Both the position numbers and the translations under genes were made by a program. Of a DNA stretch of 64,000 bases, positions 1 through 9,900 are shown piece by piece. Position 1 is the first letter of the stretch. Each line of letters starts with the position of its first letter. The DNA lies in NCBI GenBank assembly GCA_963847515.1, contig CAWKAA010000002.1:806001-870000 (forward strand), in the 5' to 3' direction. This DNA is from QHXW01 sp963847515. Lineage in GTDB: Bacteria > Acidobacteriota > Terriglobia > Bryobacterales > Bryobacteraceae. The notes beneath the pieces are model-generated. The model worked only from the letters and a program-made list of their open reading frames with translations, was not told the DNA's origin and ran no database searches.

Positions 1-1691
1 AGCTTTACCTGGGGACAAGGAGAACGTTTAGCGGTGCGCAGGTGACGGTGGCCGTCGATCAGCAGCCGGCCACCACCGTGAATTTACTTCTGGCCGGCGA
101 GGATGTGCTGGTGAGAATCCCGCTGGGAACATTCTCGGGCCAAGACCCGCATACGGTGACGGTGACCCATGCGGGTAGCACGGGCGGAAGCTTTTATTTT
201 GACTTTCTGGAGCTGGCAGTGACTACGGCGATCTTGCCAACGTTTACGCCAAATACGCGGATGACGCTGGCGACCGACTGGGACACCGACCATTCCATCG
301 CATTGGCGCCGGAGAGAACGGCGTGGATGATTCAGGCATTGGGCTTCACGGGAAGGGCCAATCACTATGCTGGCGCACTCCGGCATTACGAACTCGTGCC
401 ACACAATTACAGCTACGCATCGGCGACGGTGCAGTTCAATGGCGTACCCACACGGAGCGCGATCACAACTTTGAGTATCGGCCTGCTTGGTTCGTCCACG
501 CCGCCGACGGCGATCCCGCACCTGAATTTATTCGGTGACACGGCAGTAAGTATTGCCAAAGCGTTTGAACTGGAGATCAATAGCGGCTACACAGCCATCT
601 GGGCCCAGGCCAACGGAAACATTTTGACAATTTACTCTCGAGAGATCGGCGGGGACGGAAACCTGATCACGCTCTCGACGGACCCAGCGGCCGGTACATT
701 CGCACTTCAGGCGAGCGGAGCCACGCTCGCGGGCGGGACGGGCGGGTCCGCGATAAACGGCGGCAATGACGACAACTGGGTGACGGATCTGAGCGTGGTA
801 CCCAGAATGAACCGCGCGGCGCGCGACTGGAGCCGCAGTCTATTTCGCGCATTGCAGGGGTATGGAATTGCGGCTACTGGGGCTCTCAGCATGGAACTGG
901 GGCACGGCGATGCTTCGGTCGAGGCGGGAATCGCGCAACGATATCCGAGTGGGAATGCCGTCGTGCTGAACACTCCAGCGCTGCAGACGAATTTCTCTCC
1001 AACGAGCACGGCGTTCTGGAAACAGGCGTACCTGGACCTGGCGACTTTGATGCAAGAAGCCGGGCAGGTACCGTATCTGCAATTCGGCGAAGTGCAGTGG
1101 TGGTACTTTCCCGACGATGGCTCGGGAATGCCGTATTATGACGCGTACACCACAAGTACGTTCGCGGCAACCTACGGCCACGCGATGCAGGTGTTCACGA
1201 ATAGTAACGTATCGCCGTCGGCATATCCGCAAGAAGCCCAGTTTCTGCCTGGGCTAATCGGCGCGTTTACCAGCGCGATTATGAGCTTCGTCCGAACAAC
1301 ATTCCCCAACGCGAAGTTCGAAGTGCTGTATCCGCCGGATGTGAATGACACGCCGCTGGACGGCGCGGTGAATCTGCCGGCGAGCTGGAATCCGGCGACG
1401 CTCGATTGTCTGAAGACGGAGAATTTTAGTTTCACCGGCGGGCGCAATCTCGACTTGGCCAGGAACTCCGTCCTATTACCAATGCAGATGGGATTTGCGC
1501 TGGCCAACAGCAGCCATCTGGTGGGAATTACCGGCTACACGACTCCGTGGGAGAAAGAAGCCCGGATATCGCTGGGGCAAAATGTGGAGTCGGTGGTGCT
1601 GTTTGCGCTCGACCAGTACTGTTTGATGAGCTGCCCGATCCCGCTGTCGCCGGGGGCGCGCAGGGGGGTGCATATGGGGGCCGTGCGCTGA
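1..1691 (+). CDS. Phage-tail-like / TIM-barrel-type large protein, 5' end missing
   Basis: The reading frame is open from base 3 with no upstream stop, so the gene starts left of the window; the GTG at 42 is only the first in-window start codon. The visible ~560 residues contain, at about 180-235 of the GTG-numbered protein, a segment rich in Ala, Gly and Asn with short strands (around ANGNILTIYSREIGG) that looks like the beta domain of phage tail-sheath-type proteins, followed by a region rich in Trp and Tyr (EVQWWYFPDDGSGMPYYDAY) that could be a TIM-barrel-like domain. Proteins of this look occur in Acidobacteria and in phages as non-contractile tail sheath-like proteins; this is a resemblance, not a proven assignment. 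Third-position GC stays high up to the stop at 1691. The neighbouring tail genes, if any, lie outside the window. Confidence 0.5.
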   Translation, partial: LYLGTRRTFSGAQVTVAVDQQPATTVNLLLAGEDVLVRIPLGTFSGQDPHTVTVTHAGSTGGSFYFDFLELAVTTAILPTFTPNTRMTLATDWDTDHSIALAPERTAWMIQALGFTGRANHYAGALRHYELVPHNYSYASATVQFNGVPTRSAITTLSIGLLGSSTPPTAIPHLNLFGDTAVSIAKAFELEINSGYTAIWAQANGNILTIYSREIGGDGNLITLSTDPAAGTFALQASGATLAGGTGGSAINGGNDDNWVTDLSVVPRMNRAARDWSRSLFRALQGYGIAATGALSMELGHGDASVEAGIAQRYPSGNAVVLNTPALQTNFSPTSTAFWKQAYLDLATLMQEAGQVPYLQFGEVQWWYFPDDGSGMPYYDAYTTSTFAATYGHAMQVFTNSNVSPSAYPQEAQFLPGLIGAFTSAIMSFVRTTFPNAKFEVLYPPDVNDTPLDGAVNLPASWNPATLDCLKTENFSFTGGRNLDLARNSVLLPMQMGFALANSSHLVGITGYTTPWEKEARISLGQNVESVVLFALDQYCLMSCPIPLSPGARRGVHMGAVR

Positions 1692-1742
1692 AGGCCGACT
1701 TCGATTTGCCGCGAATGGATGTCATTTAAAGTTGCAACGGGC

Positions 1743-1777
1743 TGCGTTGGGGACGCAGAAGTCAGTCCCCATTTCGC
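1743..1777. repeat. 35-nt dispersed repeat, copy 1
   Basis: These 35 bases are the exact reverse complement of 46294-46328. The core reads GGACGCAGAAGTCAGTCCCC on the plus strand. The copy lies in the short gap between the tail-like gene and the convergent metallohydrolase gene. At the other locus the same unit forms one arm of a long inverted repeat; here only one arm is present. Confidence 0.8.
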
Positions 1778-1783
1778 AGATAC

Positions 1784-3439
1784 TTACCGCCGTTGATGTT
1801 CAGCTCGGGCCCTCGCCTCATAGACGGCCCGGCCCTGTGCGAACGCATCTTTGGACGCCTGCTTGTCGGAGGGACGCGCGAACTTCGCTTCGGTGTCGAG
1901 CCAATGAATGGCATTGTCGACATATCGCACAAAGTACTCGGCATCCTCCCAGCTCCGTATCGGCGCTCCGTCGCAGATCAGGTAAACAGGCGAAGAGTGC
2001 GCAAACACGGTCTCCGGCCGGCGCGTGCCATAATAATCGCTCAAACGCGTGCCTTGCGGAACGTGAATATCCTGAAAATCCACGCCCCGTTTCCGGTAAC
2101 CGTCCATGTCTTCGCATACCCGGGCCGCGAGCCAACAGCTTCGGTCGACCTTATGCTCTAAGTGAATTTCGGCGAAGTGGCGCGGGCCACTTGGAGTGGC
2201 CTGGGCCACCACGATTCCGTTGACAACAATCTCCAGCCGGTCGTATGGGATCTGCGACTCCGCTACCGCGTGCGCCTGAGCTACTGGTTCTTTGCCGGAA
2301 TCTAAATGCAGAGTGGCGCCAGGATCGTGCCCGTTAACGGTGAACGTCAACACGGGACTGTTGGTGACGAAAGTCCGGCCCTGCTTCAGAGCGGCGATCC
2401 AGTTCTGATACGTGAACTCGCCATCGACGCGTGCGTAAACGCGGTTGGCGCCCACCGTGACAAATGTGGTCATTTTGTCGGTTCCGGCCGTCGCTGCGAG
2501 TCGAAAGCCGCAGTTCAAATAGCGGTACCAGAGATGCAAGCCGTGATTGGCTTCGAGCTCTGGAACCACTTTCTGCATGAAAACCGGGAATGCTCTGGGA
2601 TCGAGCACACAAAGAATCTCGAGCCCGTCCAATTTCTCCATGGCGATGTCCAATGGACTTTCCACACCGGGCCAACTCGGAAAGTGCGCCCACGAAACAT
2701 AACCGCTCTGCGCATGAGCCTCGTCGCAGACGCGCAGATGCAGCGGATAGTCGTGCAGCTGCATGGTTTTGACCGGCTCGATAAGCCGCTTCAGGTTCAA
2801 CAGGCACATGTGCCCGAGATGGTTATTACGGAACTCCTGATTCACATAGATCAGGCGACGTCGGCTCGAAAAACGGTTGAGTCCGCCTTCAAACTCTGCC
2901 TGATCGAGTGTGAAGTCTGAGGCTAAGATATTCGCGACGTCCAGATCTTCAGCGTCCATCTCGAGCCGGCAAGTCTTCGGTGAGACGTGATGAATGTGAT
3001 TGTCGCCGCTGAACCACCCCCGGCCGGCGAGCGACGACCAGCGGGACAGCGGGATGGTGATAGCGCCATCCCGCAGGACGCCGGAAGAGATTTCGCCCTC
3101 GGCGATTACGAACTCGTAGCCCTTGATGACCTGGTAACGCAGAGGCAGAGACTTTGGATCAACAGAGAAGTTCCCCTGAACGTACGCGAACCGTTTGGAT
3201 TGGAAACGCACGTCGCCTTGTTGCGCCTCAGGCGCCAGCTCGGAAGGATGGCCCAGGGGGACGATATCGTTACCGCGAGCATCTGTCAACCGCACTCTGG
3301 CGGCCATTGGTTGTCCGGAACGCTCTTCCGCGATCTTGCACTGGACAGCATTTGCGGTGGGCGCCGCCAGGCCGCCGGTCGCGGACAAACACGCGCCCGC
3401 AACGGTATCAATGAGAAATCGCCGGCGATTTTGTGACAT
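1784..3439 (-). CDS. CehA/McbA-type metallohydrolase, Tat-exported
   Basis: The 551-residue protein starts with a Tat-like signal (MSQNRRRFLIDTVAGACLSA), so export in folded form is likely. Residues about 140-390 resemble the PHP-like metallohydrolase fold of the CehA/McbA family: a GDNHIHH metal-binding motif, then WAHFPSW, then a TAGTDKMTTF segment. Family members named after carbaryl hydrolases have been described, but most are of unknown substrate, and nothing here identifies one. The N-terminal ~130 residues look like a beta-rich accessory domain and the C-terminal part is also beta-rich. It is convergent with the preceding gene and stands alone on the minus strand. Confidence 0.75.
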   Translation of the reverse strand: MSQNRRRFLIDTVAGACLSATGGLAAPTANAVQCKIAEERSGQPMAARVRLTDARGNDIVPLGHPSELAPEAQQGDVRFQSKRFAYVQGNFSVDPKSLPLRYQVIKGYEFVIAEGEISSGVLRDGAITIPLSRWSSLAGRGWFSGDNHIHHVSPKTCRLEMDAEDLDVANILASDFTLDQAEFEGGLNRFSSRRRLIYVNQEFRNNHLGHMCLLNLKRLIEPVKTMQLHDYPLHLRVCDEAHAQSGYVSWAHFPSWPGVESPLDIAMEKLDGLEILCVLDPRAFPVFMQKVVPELEANHGLHLWYRYLNCGFRLAATAGTDKMTTFVTVGANRVYARVDGEFTYQNWIAALKQGRTFVTNSPVLTFTVNGHDPGATLHLDSGKEPVAQAHAVAESQIPYDRLEIVVNGIVVAQATPSGPRHFAEIHLEHKVDRSCWLAARVCEDMDGYRKRGVDFQDIHVPQGTRLSDYYGTRRPETVFAHSSPVYLICDGAPIRSWEDAEYFVRYVDNAIHWLDTEAKFARPSDKQASKDAFAQGRAVYEARARAEHQRR

Positions 3440-3741
3440 GGAGCCTAGTTAGCGCTTGAACGATTGTATCCGGGATCAGATCGTAGAGCAGGGTTCCCTG
3501 ATCGGTACGTAACGAGGGAACGGAAGGCAATTTTAACGCCGAGGCGCCGAGAAAACGGGGCTACGTCACTCATCACCTGGAGGGTGCAAGATTTCGATTG
3601 GGACTGAGGGTCGCTCCAAAGGAGTTGCTGGAATACACCAGACACGAGAAGGCGGAAAAAACATTCTTCCCAGCCTCGGCGTCCTCGGCGTCTCGGCGTT
3701 GAGCAGTTGGGTTACGTACGGATTCGGAGCTTCACCAGCGG
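3440..3741. other. Intergenic region with a long-range inverted repeat
   Basis: No gene is supported in these 302 bases between the divergent metallohydrolase and esterase genes. The only structure seen is the inverted repeat of CGCCGAG-type units at 3535-3551 and 3684-3700. Promoters for both flanking genes must lie here, but no convincing -35/-10 pair was found. Confidence 0.5.
3535..3700. repeat. 17-bp imperfect inverted repeat made of CGCCGAG units
   Basis: The left arm AACGCCGAGGCGCCGAG (3535-3551) pairs with CTCGGCGTCTCGGCGTT (3684-3700) with one mismatch, around a 132-base centre. The right arm continues leftwards as further copies of the same short unit (CCTCGGCGTC). Short tandem CGCCGAG-type repeats between genes are common in high-GC soil bacteria; function unknown. 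Confidence 0.6.
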
Positions 3742-4725
3742 ATGCCAGTTATTAGTTACGATTCAAGGGTGGTCAGGCGCCAATTTTTGCAAACGGCGGC
3801 CGCCGGCGCGATCGGCCTTTCGATCCCCAGGCGCTGCCGCGGCCAGTCTCCGGAGCCCGGAACCTTTACCTACAAGACCGCGGCCGGATGCGAAATCCGG
3901 GCCGACGTCTACGGCGCTTCCCCCGGCGCTGCGAGGCCCGCCGTAATGTGGATGCACGGCGGCGCGTTGATTTTCGGCAACCGCAAAAGCCTGACACGCC
4001 CATTCCACGCAGGCCTTTTGCAACTGGGCTACGTCATCGTTTCGATTGATTATCGCCTTGCGCCAGAAACCAAGTTGCCTGCGATTATTGAAGACATCCA
4101 GGACGCCTATCGGTGGGTGCGCGACCAGGCCGTGCGCTTTGGCATCGACCGCGATCGTATCGCCACCGGAGGCGGTTCGGCCGGCGGCTATCTGACCCAG
4201 ATGACGGGATTCTGCCTGGATCCTCGCCCGCGAGCGCTGGTTTCTTACTTCGGCTACGGTGACCTCATCGGACCGTGGTATTCCGAACCCGACGCGTTCT
4301 ATCGCCGCCAGCCGCTGGTGTCCAAGGAGGAAGCTTACGCCGCGGTGGGCAGTACCGTCGTGTCGGATCCTCCGCAAGACAACCAGCGCGGGAAATTTTA
4401 TCTCTATTGCCGGCAGAATGGGCTCTGGCCCAAAGAAGTCGCCGGGCACGACCCGCACACCGATCGTAAATGGTTCGACCGTTATTGCCCGGTCCTCAAT
4501 GTCACGGCGAAGTATCCACCCACCATCTTGATTCACGGTACCAACGACACGGACGTGCCGTACTCACTCTCGCAAGACATGGACGCCAAACTTTCCCAGG
4601 CCGGCGTGGAGCACCAATTCGTCACGGTGGGAGGAGCGGGTCACGGTTTGGCCGGCGCGAAACCGGAAGAAATAGCGCAAGCTGCAGAGAGCGCCGTTCG
4701 GTTCGTCAGAAAGCATACCGCGTAG
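3742..4725 (+). CDS. Alpha/beta hydrolase, HSL/BD-FAE-type esterase, Tat-exported
   Basis: The protein (327 residues from the ATG) carries a Tat-like signal (VRRQFLQTAAAGAIGLS), so an in-frame GTG at 3769 giving MVRRQFLQT is an equally good start. It has the HGGA oxyanion motif at about residues 72-75, a GGGSAGG nucleophile elbow with Ser146, Asp269 in HGTNDTD and His301 in GAGHG: a complete catalytic triad of the hormone-sensitive-lipase/carboxylesterase group. It probably hydrolyses esters outside the cytoplasm; the substrate is not predictable. It is convergent with the next gene, with only ~35 bases between stops. Confidence 0.85.
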   Translation: MPVISYDSRVVRRQFLQTAAAGAIGLSIPRRCRGQSPEPGTFTYKTAAGCEIRADVYGASPGAARPAVMWMHGGALIFGNRKSLTRPFHAGLLQLGYVIVSIDYRLAPETKLPAIIEDIQDAYRWVRDQAVRFGIDRDRIATGGGSAGGYLTQMTGFCLDPRPRALVSYFGYGDLIGPWYSEPDAFYRRQPLVSKEEAYAAVGSTVVSDPPQDNQRGKFYLYCRQNGLWPKEVAGHDPHTDRKWFDRYCPVLNVTAKYPPTILIHGTNDTDVPYSLSQDMDAKLSQAGVEHQFVTVGGAGHGLAGAKPEEIAQAAESAVRFVRKHTA

Positions 4726-4760
4726 AACTTCGCTGCGTCGCGCAATGAATCCGGCGCCGG

Positions 4761-6764
4761 TTATTTCAGAAGATCGTCCAGGTAGGGTGCATCGCCTTCC
4801 GACGAGTATCGGTAGCGGAAGTTGCCGGCGAGCGGCGTCACCACGCGCATCCAGTTGGTTGGATCGGTCCACAGGACGGGCCGCGCATCCATGGCCGCAG
4901 CCAGGTCCGGCAGGTCCCACTTCAGGCAGAATCCGGGAATGACGGCCATGTGCAGGTTGCGATTGAGGGGCTCGTCGAGTGCGGCGCGAAGGCTGTGAGG
5001 CGTGCGATCGAGCCAGATTCGCTGGAGCCGGGGATCCACCGCCGCCGCCATCAGCAGCCATATTCCCGGCTCACCGCGCGCGATGCCGCGGATGGCTCCT
5101 GCGTCCACATCCGGTCGTGCCGCCAGAAAATCGACGCCCCGTTGGATGTCGTACGCGCGCATGCCGGCCATGTTGCGGCCCACTAGAAACGCCCGCGTGT
5201 TCGCTGCGTAGTCTCCGCCGAAAGGCCGCCGGTCGTCAGTGCGCGGAAAGCCCCTGGGAGCGAGCGTCAGCACCACCACGCCCCGGCGTACGGCGTCGGT
5301 TGCAAGCGTCGAGGACGTCGACTCAGTCTCGACAACGAGAACGGCCGGTTTGCGGCCTACGGCGCGCGGAACCAGCAGCGTTCCGTGAAGCTCCACTCCT
5401 GGCTCAGTCTCAAGCAGCATCTTTTGTGAAATCCACTCCGAGGTGCGTGTCTCCTCGGTTACGCGGCTCCCCAGCGGCATTTCCTGCAACGGGCTCATCA
5501 GCTGCCGTACCGCGTCGACCAATTCCTTGGTGTTTCGAGCGCCCTTCTCCCGCCGGCGTTCGAAACGTTCGCGGATGATCTCATAAATCTCACGGCTGCC
5601 GAGGTCCAAGGTCACCTGGCCGCCGGCGGTAGCCAACAATTCGTGATCGGGCTCCATCTCAACCGGTTCTTCGTTGACACTACCGTGTCCATCCTTCAAC
5701 CAGCGGATCATCCATTCGTAGATCCGCTCGCGCAGCGGCTGCGGCGTTCCATGCGGCCCCGGACCCACCGCCCAATCCACATGATCTTCCGCGTTGTAAA
5801 GCCGATACCAACCTCGCGCTTCGTTGTAGACCGTCCGCGCTCCCTCGAGTGAGAAAAAATCCTCGATGGTCGAAACGATGAGCCAGGGCTTTGGCGCAAA
5901 CAGCTCGACGTAGTCGGTTTCATCGAGGCCTGAGGAAATGAAATTCGGCACGCTCTGCTCAGAATCGCCAACCGGTCCGGTAAACAAAGCGCGGTAGGAG
6001 TTCATCCAGCAGGCTGGCGCCGCGGCTTTGATGCGCGGATCGAGCGCCGAAATGTAGGCCGTCAGCGTGCCGCCGCCGGAACAACCCGTGCAACCGATTC
6101 GTTCCGCATCGACCTCGGGCCGGCTAACGAGATAATCGAGGGCGCGCTTGGCGTCCCATATCATGTAACGAGCGAAGTGCTCCCCGGCGAGCAAGCTTTG
6201 CGCACCGGCTTGAAAATGTTCTTCTGTGGACCATCCGCCTAGCGATGCCCCGAGTCTCCGGTCGTACGCCTGGATCCGTTCCCCTTGGCCGATTGGATCG
6301 CATGCGAATGCGACGAAGCCTTTCAATGCGAAGTTGGCGGCCAGGCGCTGCTCGGCCACCTTTCCTTGGTCCCAGTGCCCCAATTGGATCAACACTCCCG
6401 GGTAGCGGCCGGGTTTGCTCGGCCTGTATAGATTTCCGGTGACGTAAAAGTGGGGCAGACTCTCGAAAACGATTTTTTCGATGATGTAATTTTGCTTGTC
6501 GATCCGGCCTGTCACCTTGGCGTTCAGAGGCCCGGAGTAGTCCGGCAAACCACCGATCAAATCGAGGATTGTCTTACGCACGTGCTCCTTGCGGCGCTCG
6601 GCTGCTTCCACGGTTTGGATCTGTTTGATTACCGCATCGCGCTTGTCCAGTTGCGCCTGAGCGATTCGATCCAGCCAGCGTGTAAGCTGCGTTTCGGAGT
6701 CGGTGGCCTGCGCTGCGAGCGAAACGGCGGCGAGGGCAATCGAGAGAATCATGCGGATGAGCAT
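4761..6764 (-). CDS. Double alpha/beta-hydrolase, acetylxylan-esterase-like (paralogue A)
   Basis: The 667-residue protein has a Sec signal peptide (about residues 1-20). Residues ~75-365 form an acetylxylan esterase/dienelactone hydrolase-type domain with nucleophile Ser229 in GCSGGG, Asp302 in the EDFF segment and His338 in GPHGT. Residues ~445-640 look like a second copy of the fold: VDAGAIRGIARGEPG aligns with VDAERIGCTGCSGGG of the first half, followed in both by an (A)xDPR motif, but the nucleophile Ser is absent. A close paralogue lies at 12952-15033 on the other side of the TonB receptor and quinoprotein. Role: probably a secreted ester hydrolase acting on plant or soil polymers (inference). 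Confidence 0.8.
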   Translation of the reverse strand: MLIRMILSIALAAVSLAAQATDSETQLTRWLDRIAQAQLDKRDAVIKQIQTVEAAERRKEHVRKTILDLIGGLPDYSGPLNAKVTGRIDKQNYIIEKIVFESLPHFYVTGNLYRPSKPGRYPGVLIQLGHWDQGKVAEQRLAANFALKGFVAFACDPIGQGERIQAYDRRLGASLGGWSTEEHFQAGAQSLLAGEHFARYMIWDAKRALDYLVSRPEVDAERIGCTGCSGGGTLTAYISALDPRIKAAAPACWMNSYRALFTGPVGDSEQSVPNFISSGLDETDYVELFAPKPWLIVSTIEDFFSLEGARTVYNEARGWYRLYNAEDHVDWAVGPGPHGTPQPLRERIYEWMIRWLKDGHGSVNEEPVEMEPDHELLATAGGQVTLDLGSREIYEIIRERFERRREKGARNTKELVDAVRQLMSPLQEMPLGSRVTEETRTSEWISQKMLLETEPGVELHGTLLVPRAVGRKPAVLVVETESTSSTLATDAVRRGVVVLTLAPRGFPRTDDRRPFGGDYAANTRAFLVGRNMAGMRAYDIQRGVDFLAARPDVDAGAIRGIARGEPGIWLLMAAAVDPRLQRIWLDRTPHSLRAALDEPLNRNLHMAVIPGFCLKWDLPDLAAAMDARPVLWTDPTNWMRVVTPLAGNFRYRYSSEGDAPYLDDLLK

Positions 6765-6953
6765 GGGTGGATTTTAGCGCGCTGCCGGTTGGCCAGCCGG
6801 CTCCGCGCTGCAGAGGCGCCGCCGCGACTGTAGTAAAGATAGTGCCAATGTGTGCCGTATTGAACAGACAACTTAGCTATCCGGATTTATCCTAGCTTGA
6901 ATATCCGATCAAATCCTGGTCACACCTATCGGTCTTAGAGGAGGTTTTTAAGT

Positions 6954-9900
6954 ATGGCAAGAAAATCAAGAGCTTGGTTTTTGCTGGTCTCGGCGGCCAC
7001 CCTATTGCCAGGTTTCTTGATGGCGGATGTAACGGGAACGATTCTTGGCGTGGTTACGGACTCGACCTCGGCGACGATTCAAGGTGTTCGAGTAACCGCA
7101 ATTAACATGGACACGAATCTGACGACAGAGGCGATCACTGATGTGGCCGGGCAGTACCGTATCTTGTCGCTTCCGGCCGGTAACTACAAGGTACAAGCCA
7201 CGTTTGCCGGCTTTCAAACCTTTGTCGCGACGGGAATCATTCTTTCCGTCGACGAGCAGCGCCGCGTGGATATCGCTCTGCAGGTCGGCGCCACACAGCA
7301 GGAAGTCAACGTAAATGCCGCCGCACTCCAAGTGGAAACTACGAATACTCAATTAGGTGACGTAATCGACGAGAAGAAGATCAGCGAGCTGCCGCTCAAC
7401 GGCCGGAGCTTCATCGATCTGTTAGGCCTGCAAACCGGTGTGGCGCCCGCCGGCACGCGCAACGAAGGGGCTGGCACAATCTCGGTGAACGGCCAACGTG
7501 AAAATAGCAATGGCTTCCTCATAAATGGAGGCGATGTGTCGGGCGCCGCCAATTTTGAGGCCGGCGTTCAGCCCAATCTGGATTCGATTCAAGAGTTCCG
7601 GCTGATCACCAGTAGCGGCGACGCTGAATACGGGCGATTCAGCGGCGCAACCATGAACACCATTACCAAGAGTGGAACCAACCGCATCCACGGCACGGCT
7701 TTCGAGTTTCTTCGAAATGATGACATGGACGCGAGGGGCTTCTTCGACACCGGCAAGGGAGCGCTGAAAAGGAACCAGTATGGGTACGCTGTAGGCGGTC
7801 CTGCAATCAAGGACAAGCTGTTCTGGTTCACGGACTATCAAGGCGACAGGCTGGTGAATGGGGGAACCGCCAGCGCGGTACAAGTGCTGTCCAACGCAGA
7901 GCGCCAGGGCGATGTGGGCGTTCAGAACCTGACCGGCGCCGTCACTGGGTCTTATTGGGCGCAGGTGTTATCGCAACGCCTGGGGCGCTCCGTTCAAGCC
8001 AACGAACCCTACTCCGCCGTCTTCCCCAACGGTATTATTCCAACCAGTGCTTTCTCCCCTGCCACGAAGGGCACGATCGGATTCATCCCAGTCCCGAACG
8101 TCGGAGACAGCACTTACGCCTCCGCCGCACTCTCTAAGTACTCAATCGATCACAAGGCGGGGCAGCGAGTGGATTTCCTGAATAAGTTGACAGGAAACTG
8201 GTCCGGATATTACTACATTGACGATTTCACCCAGCTGGACCCTTACGGAAGCAGCAGCTTTCCGACCGGTTTCGGATCCGATGCCCGAAACCGGAACCAG
8301 TTGTTCACACTGAGCAATACCTACGTAGTGAGCCCGACAGCAGTGAATGATTTTCGCCTCAGTTACACTCGCATTGTCGTGCGATCCGTGCCGGCCGGCA
8401 GCGTCGCCCCCAGTTTGGCCAGCCTGGGCTTCATCACCGGCGCCGGTACTCTCGGCATCAATAACTCAGGACCCACGGGTTACAAGGCAATTCCCGATAT
8501 CGGTTTGAATAACTTCAGTTTCGGCGATCCCGGTACCAGCAACGGGATTCAGAACACCTACCAAATAGGGGACAACTTTTCCAAAATCCTGGGCCGCCAC
8601 ACCATTAAGTTCGGCGGTGAAGCCCGCTACTATCAAATGAATAACCGCAACGGCGGCGACTTCTTGGGATCGTTTGGTTTCACGGGAGGGGAGACTGGCT
8701 CCGACGTGGCCGACTATTTGCTTGGCGCGCCATCAGGCTATGCTCAGGCAAGCCCGCAAGTTCTCGACGGCCGTAGTCGTTATGCCGGGGCTTTCGTACA
8801 GGATTCTTTCCGAATTCGTTCCAACCTGACACTGAATTTCGGACTGCGGTGGGAGTTCAGTACGCCGTGGTATGACACTCAGAATAAGATTGTAGCTCTC
8901 GTTCCCGGCGAGCAATCGACGCAGTATCCAACCGCTCCGAGAGGCTTGGTGTACCCAGGAGATCCGGGGATTCCGAACACGCTGGCTCCCGTCAGATATA
9001 ACAATTTTGGCCCGCGTCTGGGCCTTGCGTACTCGCCGAACAGTTCGACGGGATTTTTGGGAAAGCTCTTCGGTGGACCTGGCAAAACCAGTATTCGAGT
9101 GGGTTCAGGCATGTACTACACCGCCATTCAAGACCAAACGTTGTACTGGATACTTGGAACCGTGCCTTTCGGCGAATATTGGGGGTCGCCCGCGCCGCCT
9201 CTGTTTGAGGAGCCTTTCCGGACCAGAGCCACCGGAGCGTCTCAGGGCCAACCGTTCCCCTATGTGATTCCAGCGCCGGGAAGTGCGGCTGCTAAGAACT
9301 TCAACTTCTCTCCTTACCTGCCTCTGGTGAGCACGCTCGGTTACGAGATTCACAACAAGCTCCCCTATGCGGTGCACTACAACTTCACAGTTCAACGCCA
9401 ACTGAGCAGTTCGATGGTGCTAAGCGTCGGCTACGTGGGAACGCTGGGTCGCCACCTGCTCTCCATTGTGGAAGCGAATCCGGCGGATGCCGCTTTGTGC
9501 CTGAGCCTACAAGGGTCCGGAGTCATGGCGGGAACTTTGCAGTGCGGCAGGAACCTCGAAGACCAGACCTTCATACGGCCGGATGGTTCCAAGGTCTACG
9601 GGACCCGCCCGATTCTTGGCTCTCGGAACTTCGGTTACTCCTACTACGAGAGCAACTGGGGCAATTCCGACTACAATTCACTCCAAACGAGCCTGGAAAG
9701 GCACGCCGGCAATTCGACCTTCCTGTTCGGATATACGTGGTCGAAATCTCTGGACAACGGCTCGTTCTTTAACGACCGCATGAACTACGCGGACCACGCC
9801 CTCAGCCGGTCCCTTTCAAACTTTGACGTGACGCACAATTTTATCGGGAGCTACACCTACGCGATACCTTTCGAAAAGGCATTCTCCGGCCTTCCCAAGC

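Noticed and set aside
1547..1729. Possible frameshift giving a different C-terminus to the tail-like gene
   Set aside because: The original frame keeps very high third-position GC up to its stop at 1691, and the alternative frame does not.
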